DNA of 5,771 nucleotides from UBA5862 sp002408105 (GCA_034189125.1 JAXHVB010000092.1:1-5771); one strand, 5' to 3'. Positions 1-5,768 are shown, counted from the first letter of the stretch. Translations and numbers: made by a program. The notes: generated from the sequence alone by a model not told the origin.

Positions 1-99
1 GCCCTGGCAGCGAATGTGCGTGTACCGAGTGATTTGTTAAGAGATGGGGCAAGTAGCAAACACCAGTACAATCAACTAGTTCGTGGACCGGTCCGTTAA
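1..99 (+). CDS. Possible C-terminal end of an unidentified protein, cut by the window edge
   Basis: Frame 1 is open from the first base to a TAA at 97-99, giving 32 residues; the other two forward frames close by about base 40. The peptide has a mixed, protein-like composition (it reads NVRVPSDLLRDGASSKHQY in the middle), but I do not recognise a family. It lies 54 bases upstream of the acyltransferase on the same strand, so if real it could belong to the same surface-polysaccharide gene group. An open stretch of this length can also arise by chance. The 10-base perfect palindrome GGACCGGTCC sits at 85-94, just inside its end. Confidence 0.35.
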   Translation, partial: ALAANVRVPSDLLRDGASSKHQYNQLVRGPVR

Positions 100-116
100 T
101 TTTTCTAGTGAGCAGT

Positions 117-161
117 ATGTCAATAACTGATCAACCGAAAGGCAGGGACGGTTTTGTCTAA
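117..161 (+). CDS. Possible 14-codon leader peptide overlapping the acyltransferase start
   Basis: An ATG at 117 opens a 14-residue frame (MSITDQPKGRDGFV) that ends with TAA at 159-161, eight bases into the TTG-started acyltransferase gene. Its ribosome-binding site is weak (GTGAG at 108-112). If translated, ribosomes finishing it would stop right at the acyltransferase start, which could couple the two. It may equally be a chance frame, and nothing in its sequence points to a known leader peptide. Confidence 0.15.
   Translation: MSITDQPKGRDGFV
144..148 (+). promoter_or_regulatory. Ribosome binding site supporting the TTG start
   Basis: AGGGA lies five bases before the TTG at 154. The frame is closed upstream by TGA at 109-111 with no ATG or GTG between, so this site and the TTG give the best start for the acyltransferase. 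Confidence 0.5.
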
Positions 162-2145
162 CAATACTTCGAAAGTTGGTTTCCGCCTGGACCTGCAGGG
201 ACTCAGGGCCTTGGCCGTGCTCGTTGTTGTTCTTTCACATGCCGGTGTCGCTGGCTTTGCCGGCGGTTATGTTGGGGTGGATTTATTTTTTGTTCTTTCC
301 GGTTACCTCATCACAGGCGCGTTGTACATCGAATACTCGAATAAAAAGAGTATTAATCTGCTGGGCTTTTATAGCCGGCGATTAAAACGGCTGCTGCCTG
401 CGCTTTTGGTAATGTTGTTGGTGACCTTGGTTGTGGCCTTTGCAATTTTCGGTGACCAGGTTAAGCAGCAAATTGCGTCGGCACCATATGTGGCGGTTTG
501 GCTGTCGAACTTATACTTTTCTTTTCGTGAAACCGGATACTTCGACGAGCTTTCTCTAAGCGACTTTTATCTTCATACATGGTCGCTGGGGGTTGAGGAA
601 CAGTTTTATCTGGTATGGCCGCTGTTATTGATTGTACTAAGCAGGATTCCGAGATTTGGGCCGGGATCAGGGGCGGGCTCAGTGGAGGGTAGTGTTTCCA
701 GGAGTCAACTTGCGTTTGGATTTTCAGTTCTAGTAATAGCAAGTTTCGGGCTCAATTTGCTCTGGTCGAGCAGCCAGCCGATATGGGCATTCTACCAAAT
801 GCCCAGTCGTGCCTGGCAGTTTGGTATTGGCGCACTGGTATTTCTGAAGTTTGGGGCCCTTCACCAAGACAAGCCGATTGAAGGTTCTCGAGTGTGGGGC
901 TACTTGCTGTTGGTTGGGGGGGTTGCCCTAGTGGCAGCGAGCGTTGTTCTTTTTGACGAGCAGATGACCTACCCGGGTTGGGCGGCGTTGGCGCCATCGA
1001 TCGGCGCTGCATGCGTTATTGTGGCGGGACATTTCCTGCCTGATCGAAAGAATTTTCTGGTGTTGAAGCCGCTGACTTGGTTGGGCGACCGCTCATATAG
1101 CGTTTACTTGTGGCATTGGCCGTTCCTGATCTTTCTGCAAACGCTTGTGGGGGCGCTGACGGGTACGATGGTATTGATGGTGGTCTTGCTCACGTTGTTG
1201 GTTGCAGACCTAAGTTATCGGTTTATTGAGAGACCGTTTTGGAAGGGGTCTCTAAGCCAGTTTGCACCCCGTAAGGTCATTCAGGTTGGTGTGTTGTCGA
1301 TGTTAGTTGGTGTGCTTGTTGGTTTTCACTCCGCCCGCAACCCAATCGAAGACGAGCAATTGGTTGGTGCTGACACAAGCAGTCAATGGCGGATGGATGT
1401 GCCCGAAATATACAGAATGCCCTGTGACAGTTGGTATCATAGCGATGAGGCGAAGCCCTGTGTGTTTGGCAATGAGCATGCCGACAATACAGTCGTTTTT
1501 TGGGGCGACAGCATTGGCGCCCAATGGTTCTCACTGATTGCTTTGGCGTTTGATGCACGTGACTGGCGTTTGGTTGTATTTACCAAGTCTGCGTGTCCGA
1601 TTGTGGATGTTTCTTTTTTTTATGAGCGCATAAAACAACAGTATGTGGTCTGTGAGCAGTGGCGCGAGAATGTTTTAAGCAGATTAAACGATTGGAAGCC
1701 GGACCTTGTGATCGTCGGTAGTGCATCAAGCTATGGATTCAGTGATGACGAATGGATGTCCGGCAGCCAACGACTCTGGGAGAGAGTGCTTGAAACGAGT
1801 GAAAAAATTGTTGTAATTCCCGGTACGCCTGCTTTGGGTGTAGATGGTCCTAGCTGTGTGGCGCGCCATTTCGAGAGTGGGAGCACTGATTTTTCCAATG
1901 CATGCCGGTCGGATCAGTCCGGGGCAGTTCAGCACAAGGTCGCAGATTTGCTGCGCCGCGCTGCTCAAGGGGTGAATAACGTCGAGGTAATGGACTTGAA
2001 CGAGCATGTCTGTCCATCTGGGATTTGTCGAGCTGTCTCAGATGATGGTCTTGTGGTGTACAGAGATAGCCAGCACCTTACCGATACATTTGTTCGGTCA
2101 ATTTTGCCGAAAGTCGGGCAAACGCTCCGGTCATATGCGAATTGA
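154..2145 (+). CDS. Acyltransferase-3 family membrane protein with C-terminal SGNH domain (probable polysaccharide O-acetyltransferase)
   Basis: This 663-residue protein has the OafA/YrhL architecture: a multi-spanning acyltransferase-3 domain (about residues 8-392) followed by a periplasmic SGNH-hydrolase-like domain (about 405-660). Family marks that can be seen are the N-terminal FRLDLQGLRALAVL, the R18-(x10)-H29 pair, GGYVGVDLFFVLSGYLI at 38-54, R76xxR79, SLGVEEQFYLVWP at 144-156, LGDRSYSVYLWHWP at 310-323 and IERPF at 358-362. The SGNH part has the GDS nucleophile motif (G451-D452-S453) and a late D638-S-Q-H641 supplying the catalytic Asp/His. It also carries eight cysteines (424, 436, 481, 500, 568, 584, 620, 625), which fits disulfide-bonded periplasmic folding. 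Relatives move acetyl groups across the inner membrane onto O-antigen or other envelope glycans; the exact acceptor cannot be read here. The start is TTG at 154, preceded by AGGGA at 144-148; no in-frame ATG or GTG lies before the upstream stop at 109. GC is visibly lower than in downstream genes. Confidence 0.93.
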   Translation: MSNNTSKVGFRLDLQGLRALAVLVVVLSHAGVAGFAGGYVGVDLFFVLSGYLITGALYIEYSNKKSINLLGFYSRRLKRLLPALLVMLLVTLVVAFAIFGDQVKQQIASAPYVAVWLSNLYFSFRETGYFDELSLSDFYLHTWSLGVEEQFYLVWPLLLIVLSRIPRFGPGSGAGSVEGSVSRSQLAFGFSVLVIASFGLNLLWSSSQPIWAFYQMPSRAWQFGIGALVFLKFGALHQDKPIEGSRVWGYLLLVGGVALVAASVVLFDEQMTYPGWAALAPSIGAACVIVAGHFLPDRKNFLVLKPLTWLGDRSYSVYLWHWPFLIFLQTLVGALTGTMVLMVVLLTLLVADLSYRFIERPFWKGSLSQFAPRKVIQVGVLSMLVGVLVGFHSARNPIEDEQLVGADTSSQWRMDVPEIYRMPCDSWYHSDEAKPCVFGNEHADNTVVFWGDSIGAQWFSLIALAFDARDWRLVVFTKSACPIVDVSFFYERIKQQYVVCEQWRENVLSRLNDWKPDLVIVGSASSYGFSDDEWMSGSQRLWERVLETSEKIVVIPGTPALGVDGPSCVARHFESGSTDFSNACRSDQSGAVQHKVADLLRRAAQGVNNVEVMDLNEHVCPSGICRAVSDDGLVVYRDSQHLTDTFVRSILPKVGQTLRSYAN

Positions 2146-2219
2146 TGGGTTCATCATGTCAAAGTGGCCTGGTCTGTCGGTGTAAGATAGGAGTGTTGCC
2201 GCGCAACTACGCGTTGTAG

Positions 2220-2690
2220 GTGCGTTTGCGGGCAAGGAATATGCGTACCGAAGTCGTACACCTCAATGCGGAAGTCGAGGCGTTTCTTGCTGATGCCCAA
2301 CTTCGCGTTGCCGATCTCGCCAGCAGCCGCAGCCTCAATCTGCTTGGCTTTCAGGATGGCGCTCTCCTTGTGGGCGTCGTTGGGGTAGAGGCTTACGGGG
2401 GCGTCGGCCTGCTCCGCTCTTTGGCTGTGAAGCCGACACACCGCAATATCGGGTTGGGGGTTGCCTTGGTGTCGAGCGCCGAGGGTTGGGCAGCGGAACA
2501 GGGGGTCGAAACACTCTACCTTTTGACCACAACTGCAGAAAAGTTCTTTGCTCGACTGGGTTATATGGTGCTACCGAGGTCCAAGGCACCGGCCGCGATT
2601 GCGGCAACGGTCCAGTTCTCGGAACTCTGTCCGGCCTCGTCTGCCTTCATGCGCAAGGCACTGGCCGGTGACCATTCGCTTCAGTCCTGA
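2220..2690 (+). CDS. arsN2: ArsN2-type GNAT N-acetyltransferase
   Basis: This small GNAT-fold acetyltransferase has 156 residues from GTG 2220, or 149 from ATG 2241. The pattern is that of the family annotated as arsenic-resistance N-acetyltransferase ArsN2: YGGVGLLRSLAVKPTHRN leading into the acetyl-CoA loop R75-N-I-G78-L-G80, then LYLLTTTAEKFFARLGY (99-115), a proline/alanine stretch APAAIAAT, and LCPASSAFMRK (136-146) near the C terminus. Members often sit in ars operons; the related ArsN1 acetylates arsinothricin or phosphinothricin, while the ArsN2 substrate is less settled. No arsenic genes (arsR, arsB, arsC, arsH) accompany it here, so an arsenic role is inferred from family only. The start is uncertain: GTG 2220 has no clear ribosome site, whereas ATG 2241 follows AAGGA (2234-2238) at unusually short spacing. 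The gene starts 74 bases after the acyltransferase and is probably expressed separately. Confidence 0.85.
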   Translation: MRLRARNMRTEVVHLNAEVEAFLADAQLRVADLASSRSLNLLGFQDGALLVGVVGVEAYGGVGLLRSLAVKPTHRNIGLGVALVSSAEGWAAEQGVETLYLLTTTAEKFFARLGYMVLPRSKAPAAIAATVQFSELCPASSAFMRKALAGDHSLQS

Positions 2691-2948
2691 TGCCTCCTCC
2701 ACCTTGGCTTTCTGCCAGGCTGGTCTCCCGGAAGTCGAAGGTGTGCCCGGGCGCAGCCCCGAGTATGGGCTTGCTGGGGCGCCTGTTGCTCTTAATCTCC
2801 CGCCGTGTTGATGTCGCGTTCGTACTGGGCTGACTGAAGGCGTTCTTCCGTCGGTGGAATCGTTGTAGAAGGTGTCAAGGCATGCGCACGCGTTTGTGGT
2901 GCCCAGCAGACACTGGCAGCGGATGGCGGACAAATCAGGTCGAAATCA
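2691..2948. other. 258-base spacer between the ArsN2-like and ZIP-like genes
   Basis: This is the longest spacer in the window. No convincing forward gene is visible. It holds the 8-base palindrome GCCCGGGC (2745-2752) and an imperfect hairpin GCCCC/GGGGC (2756-2760 with 2776-2780) with a 15-base loop. Neither is followed by a T-run, so an intrinsic terminator is not supported. The right part (2792-2879) may contain a minus-strand transposase remnant. The promoter of the ZIP-like gene should lie here, but no clear -35/-10 pair could be picked. Confidence 0.4.
2792..2879 (-). pseudogene. Possible decayed C-terminal tail of an IS3-family transposase (OrfB)
   Basis: Read on the minus strand, one frame gives LDTFYN followed by a short variable stretch and SVSPV, recalling the FYN...RRH...SP end of IS3-family integrase-core transposases. 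The adjacent frame gives AQYERDINTAGD and then a stop (TAA at 2794-2792), recalling the QYE that normally follows SP. Joining them needs a frameshift, so this would be a broken remnant of about 30 codons. No terminal inverted repeat or target duplication was found. The similarity is short, and the stretch may be ordinary spacer. Confidence 0.2.
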
Positions 2949-3665
2949 ATGAGTGAATGGGTACAGATCGTAGGTTTGACGCTGCTCGCTGGGGCTGCCA
3001 TTCCAGTCGGCGCAGCCATCGCGGGGGTTGAGCGAATTCACCCGCACTGGCTAGAAACTGAAGTGCGCCATGGGGTGATTGCCTTTGGGGGTGGCGCGCT
3101 CTTGGCGGCGGTGGCATTGGTGCTGGTGCCCGAAGGGACCAAGAGTTTGAATCCACTGGTGGTCGCATTCTGTTTCGCAGGTGGTGGAATGGCCTTCATG
3201 TTTGTCGACATGCAGCTCTCCGCCCGCGCGACGCCCGCCAGTCAACTGGTCGCGATGCTGGCCGACTTCGTGCCGGAGGCTTTGGCGCTCGGGGCGGCTT
3301 TTGTTGTTTCTAAGGGATCCGGCCTGTTGCTTGCAGGGATCATCGCGCTGCAGAATCTTCCTGAAGGGTTCAACGCGTACCGGGAGCTCATGTCCGCCGC
3401 GCATTATTCGAAACGGCGAATATTGGGTGCGTTCTGTTTGATGGCCTTGTTGGGCCCAGCCGCAGGTCTGCTCGGTTACTTTGTGCTATCGAGCCATCCC
3501 CAGGTTGTTTCCGCCCTCATGCTGTTTGCTGCTGGCGGCATTCTCTACCTGATCTTTCAAGACATTGCGCCACAATCCAAGCTCAAAAATCACTGGGCGC
3601 CGCCATTCGGTGCCGTTGCTGGATTTCTCCTTGGAATGGTCGGGAAGCTCGTGGTTATCGGCTAG
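2949..3665 (+). CDS. ZIP-family-like divalent metal transporter with altered metal-site residues
   Basis: This 238-residue integral-membrane protein has about eight predicted spans (roughly 5-27, 41-61, 69-87, 98-120, 123-141, 158-180, 184-205, 217-237), the usual size and plan of bacterial ZIP (ZupT-type) transporters. The ZIP signature helices are recognisable: ADFVPEALALGA at 105-116 in span 4 and LQNLPEGFNAYREL at 134-147 in span 5. Span 7 reads GGILYLIFQDIAPQS. In canonical ZIPs these read HNFPEG, HNIPEG and HE-containing LY..HE..P. Here the three histidine positions appear as D106, Q135 and Q204, while P109-E110 and N136/P138-E139-G140 remain. It likely moves divalent cations across the inner membrane, but substrate and direction are uncertain; a divergent subfamily is the best label. 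ATG 2949 follows a weak AGGT (2937-2940). It lies upstream of a VOC gene, and a VIT-type metal transporter occurs 1.4 kb downstream. Confidence 0.82.
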   Translation: MSEWVQIVGLTLLAGAAIPVGAAIAGVERIHPHWLETEVRHGVIAFGGGALLAAVALVLVPEGTKSLNPLVVAFCFAGGGMAFMFVDMQLSARATPASQLVAMLADFVPEALALGAAFVVSKGSGLLLAGIIALQNLPEGFNAYRELMSAAHYSKRRILGAFCLMALLGPAAGLLGYFVLSSHPQVVSALMLFAAGGILYLIFQDIAPQSKLKNHWAPPFGAVAGFLLGMVGKLVVIG

Positions 3666-3755
3666 TTGCGGGAGGTCTTGTGCTGTTTCGGTGGGCGGCG
3701 GCGCATCACTGCTTGCTCCGATCGCGCAGCGGTTCGGGGCAGCGGGGCCATGCCA

Positions 3756-3776
3756 CCCGCGCGCTCAAACCGCGGG
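3756..3776. terminator. Weak GC hairpin after the ZIP-like gene
   Basis: CCCGCG (3756-3761) and CGCGGG (3771-3776) form a perfect six-pair stem around a nine-base loop, about 90 bases past the ZIP-like stop and 56 bases before the next ATG. There is no T-tract after it, so it is at best a weak or factor-assisted terminator, or a leader hairpin of the VOC gene. In DNA this GC-rich, such a stem can also be chance. Confidence 0.2.
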
Positions 3777-3818
3777 CGCTTCGGGTGGGTGGCGCCGTCC
3801 AACCCGGTGACTTTGAAC

Positions 3819-3826
3819 AGGAAGGG
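3819..3826 (+). promoter_or_regulatory. Strong ribosome binding site of the VOC gene
   Basis: AGGAAGGG sits five bases before the ATG at 3832. It is the best Shine-Dalgarno match in the window and fixes this start over the many chance frames in the spacer. Confidence 0.7.
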
Positions 3827-3831
3827 CCAAC

Positions 3832-4215
3832 ATGTCTGCTCGTTCGATTTGTGGAGTCATCATCGCGTCGAGCAATCCGGAAGGGTTGTCGGCATTTTAC
3901 GAAAAGATCCTAGGCTTGAAGTTCGTGCGTGAGGATCACGGAGGCCTGCTGCCACACTACGGGGCAGACATCGGCGAGGTTCACTTTGGAATTCATCCAG
4001 CTGCAAACCTCAATCGCTCGGGTGTTGGCAACTCGGCGACCTCAATCGCTTTCAACGTACAAAGCCTGGAGAATACGTTGAACGTTCTTGCCGAATCGGG
4101 AGCAGTGGAAGTTGCGGCCCCTCATGATGAAGGGTTCGGACGGGTTGCCAGTTATCTGGATCCTGAGGGAAACCTGTTTGAGGTGGTAGAGCTGTGTTAC
4201 GAGTTTCAACCTTGA
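3832..4215 (+). CDS. Glyoxalase / bleomycin-resistance (VOC) fold protein
   Basis: This 127-residue single-domain protein of the vicinal-oxygen-chelate superfamily shows both expected beta-alpha-beta-beta-beta halves. The first is GVIIASSNPEGLSAFYEKILGLKF (8-31; typical 'FY...LGL' helix) ending in EVHFGIHP (49-56). The second is TSIAFNVQSLENTLNVLAESGA (70-91) ending in YLDPEGNLFEVVEL (108-121), the classic C-terminal DPEGN...E motif. Candidate metal ligands are H51 and E117 or E120. The usual first-strand histidine or glutamate is not evident (the strand reads ICGVII), so metal use and catalysis are uncertain. The family includes glyoxalase I, extradiol dioxygenases, fosfomycin-resistance enzymes and drug-binding proteins; the sequence alone does not choose among them. 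The gene starts 166 bases after the ZIP-like gene with its own strong ribosome site. Confidence 0.88.
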   Translation: MSARSICGVIIASSNPEGLSAFYEKILGLKFVREDHGGLLPHYGADIGEVHFGIHPAANLNRSGVGNSATSIAFNVQSLENTLNVLAESGAVEVAAPHDEGFGRVASYLDPEGNLFEVVELCYEFQP

Positions 4216-4399
4216 TCGTCGAAGGTGGTGCAGGTCAGATATCTCGGTGTGGAGCGCTGCTTTCGTGCGGGCCAATGTGGCCGTTCTGCCTCGTGTGTTC
4301 CTTGGTGGGCGTGCATCAAATTCCCAGGTGAAAAAAACGTTGTAGCCGATGCCGATGTGTTGGACAGGTTCGCGCTTCGGTCTGGATACAGGTGGAATT
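4216..4399. other. 184-base spacer between VOC and GNAT genes
   Basis: No gene is supported here. Features seen are a small hairpin at the VOC stop (ACCTT 4209-4213 with AAGGT 4222-4226, eight-base loop, no T-run), an A7 run at 4331-4337 and the octamer CGTTGTAG at 4338-4345, which also occurs in two other spacers. A forward frame opens at ATG 4349 in phase with the GNAT gene, but its 17 extra residues do not look like the family. Confidence 0.4.
4390..4396 (+). promoter_or_regulatory. Ribosome binding site that decides the GNAT start
   Basis: AGGTGGA ends three bases before ATG 4400. The in-frame upstream ATG at 4349 lacks a comparable site, and the family's TERLLLR start falls immediately after ATG 4400. 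Confidence 0.5.
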
Positions 4400-4924
4400 A
4401 TGGAGACCGAACGGCTGCTTTTGAGAGGTTGGCAGGATGACGATTTCGGACCCTTTTCAAAGCTGAACGGCGATCCGGACGTCATGGAATTCTTCCCGGA
4501 TGTGCTATCCAAGTCAGAAAGTGACAGGCTTGCGACAAGGCTGCGCGATGCACTCCAAAGAACTGGTTGGGGCATATGGGCGGTCGAGTTGAAGTCGTCT
4601 GGCGAGTTTATCGGCGCTGTCGGCTTGCAGCCCGTCGAAGAGGTGTTCGAGTTTTTTCCTGGAGTTGAGGTCGCTTGGCGGCTGGACAAACCCCATTGGG
4701 GTAAGGGATACGCGACGGAGGCTGCAGGGGCATGCCTGCACCACGCCAAACGCACCCTGAATCTTCGCCAGATTGTTTCATTTACAGCCGCGATCAACGT
4801 CCGATCGATTGCGGTGATGAAAAAGATTGGAATGTCCACAGATGGGTATGAGTTTGACCACCCCGCTGTCTGTGCGGGTAGCCCTTTGCGTCGTCACGTG
4901 CTGTACAGGATCGACCTCCGTTGA
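4400..4924 (+). CDS. GNAT acetyltransferase, RimJ/RimL (Acetyltransf_3) type
   Basis: This 174-residue protein is typical in length for COG1670-type GNAT enzymes. It opens with TERLLLRGWQDDD (3-15), has the DP-V-EFFPDV segment (26-35), WRLDKPHWGKGYATEAAG (93-110) containing the acetyl-CoA pyrophosphate-binding loop G101-K-G103-Y-A, then IVSFTAAINVRSIAVMKKIGM (125-145) for the late helix and strand. It ends with FDHPAVCAGSPLRRHVLYRIDL (152-173), a tail shared by many members of this subgroup. Relatives acetylate ribosomal-protein N termini or small amines, and many are uncharacterised; the substrate here cannot be told. The start at 4400 replaces the longer reading from 4349 because of the ribosome site and family alignment. 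It stands apart from its neighbours (184 and 154-base spacers), so it is probably transcribed on its own or read through weakly. Confidence 0.9.
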   Translation: METERLLLRGWQDDDFGPFSKLNGDPDVMEFFPDVLSKSESDRLATRLRDALQRTGWGIWAVELKSSGEFIGAVGLQPVEEVFEFFPGVEVAWRLDKPHWGKGYATEAAGACLHHAKRTLNLRQIVSFTAAINVRSIAVMKKIGMSTDGYEFDHPAVCAGSPLRRHVLYRIDLR

Positions 4925-5078
4925 ATCGGCCTGTCTGCTGTAGTGGGTGCACGGATGGGTCGGGCCAGTGCTTGGTTCAATCATGGCCTTTGGTGAATCT
5001 CAGAGAACGACCCCCGCCCCCCACACCACGAAGCCTGCCCAGCCGTTGCGATCGGGAAAAGAAGAGCCCCCACAATCC
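4925..5078. other. 154-base spacer upstream of the VIT gene
   Basis: The frame of the VIT gene stays open back to an ATG at 4947, but those 44 codons are rich in P, T and Q and look unlike the family N terminus, so the stretch is taken as leader DNA. It contains a cytosine-rich tract at 5011-5022 (five C, one G, six C) and a purine-rich stretch at 5054-5066 that may hold a weak ribosome site. No clear promoter could be assigned. Confidence 0.35.
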
Positions 5079-5768
5079 ATGAGCATTCACGAGCAGCACC
5101 GTTCCCACCGCGTTGGCTGGCTGCGCGCCGCGGTGTTGGGCGCGAACGACGGAATCGTATCAACCGCAAGCCTCATCATCGGGGTTGCAGCGGCGGAGAC
5201 GACCCAGAGCGCTGTTTTGCTGGCCGGGGTCGCCGGGTGGGTGGCAGGGGCGATCTCAATGGCGGCGGGCGAGTACGTCTCCGTGAGTTCTCAGTTGGAT
5301 ACTGAAAAGGCAGACCTCGCGCTGGAACGGCGTTCTCTTGCAGAGAATCCCGTCGAAGAGAAGCAAGAGCTTGCCGAAATTTACGTTCAGCGGGGGCTAA
5401 CGCCCCAGCTCGCGGCTGAAGTCGCGGCCCAGCTGATGGCCACCAATGCACTGGAAACCCACGCGCGCGATGAGATCGGAATCACCGAGACTGTCAAAGC
5501 CCGCCCGCTCCAGGCGGCGCTGGCCTCAGCCGGCACCTTTACGGCGGGGGCAGCGCTCCCGCTGCTCACCGCTTGGACCATCCCCTACGACCGCCTCATC
5601 GTTGCGGTTGCACTGCTGTCGATTGTTTTTCTGGCGGTGCTGGGTGGAATCGCTGCCCGCACGGGTGGTGCGCCCGTGGCCCGGGGGGCCGTGCGGGTCA
5701 GCTTCTGGGGTGCCTTGGCCATGGCGATGACAGCAGCCGTGGGCTGGCTGTTTGGGGTGGTCGCCTGA
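5079..5768 (+). CDS. VIT1/CCC1-family iron/manganese transporter
   Basis: This 229-residue inner-membrane protein belongs to the vacuolar iron transporter (VIT/CCC1, formerly DUF125) family. After a hydrophilic start it has WLRAAVLGANDGIVSTASLI (14-33), the family signature with D24, then a second span carrying SMAAGEYVSVSSQLDTEKADL (60-80). A charged cytosolic helical segment (about 70-142, with E76, E84, E93/E94, E97, E100, E132) matches the metal-binding domain that in plant VIT1 collects Fe2+. Three more spans follow at about 144-164, 172-193 and 205-228. Characterised relatives move Fe2+ or Mn2+ out of the cytosol in exchange for protons; in bacteria metal efflux or detoxification is the likely role. 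The start at ATG 5079 is chosen because homologous sequence begins there; ATG 4947 and ATG 4983 are in frame but give an unconserved extension. The ribosome site is weak (AAGAAG, about 13 bases upstream). The gene is complete and ends three bases before the window edge. Confidence 0.92.
   Translation: MSIHEQHRSHRVGWLRAAVLGANDGIVSTASLIIGVAAAETTQSAVLLAGVAGWVAGAISMAAGEYVSVSSQLDTEKADLALERRSLAENPVEEKQELAEIYVQRGLTPQLAAEVAAQLMATNALETHARDEIGITETVKARPLQAALASAGTFTAGAALPLLTAWTIPYDRLIVAVALLSIVFLAVLGGIAARTGGAPVARGAVRVSFWGALAMAMTAAVGWLFGVVA

Noticed and set aside
2143..2156. Hairpin TGATG-GGTT-CATCA at the acyltransferase stop
   Set aside because: Only five base pairs, partly AT, with no T-run after it; too weak to call an intrinsic terminator.
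2571..2933. 120-codon minus-strand frame
   Set aside because: It overlaps the conserved end of the ArsN2-like gene and shows no domain of its own; only its first part has a weak transposase-like fragment, which is listed separately as a possible relic.
4209..4345. Terminator at the VOC stop, or minus-strand terminator using the A7 run
   Set aside because: The ACCTT/AAGGT stem has five pairs and no T-run. The A7 run at 4331-4337 has no stem next to it on the correct side.
4349..4399. 17-codon N-terminal extension of the GNAT protein
   Set aside because: ATG 4400 has a ribosome site and is followed at once by the family start TERLLLR; the extension is not family-like.
2146..4399. Integron gene-cassette array
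   Set aside because: Small same-strand genes with spacers suggested it, but no attC core (GTTRRRY with matching RYYYAAC) or long imperfect hairpin was found; the shared octamer does not fit the core consensus.
4042..4839. 265-codon open frame on the minus strand
   Set aside because: It runs antisense across the end of the VOC gene, the spacer and most of the GNAT gene, both of which have clear family motifs on the + strand. Its own translation shows no recognisable domain.
4947..5078. 44-codon N-terminal extension of the VIT protein
   Set aside because: Low-complexity P/T/Q-rich sequence that does not resemble the family N terminus; the conserved part begins just after ATG 5079.
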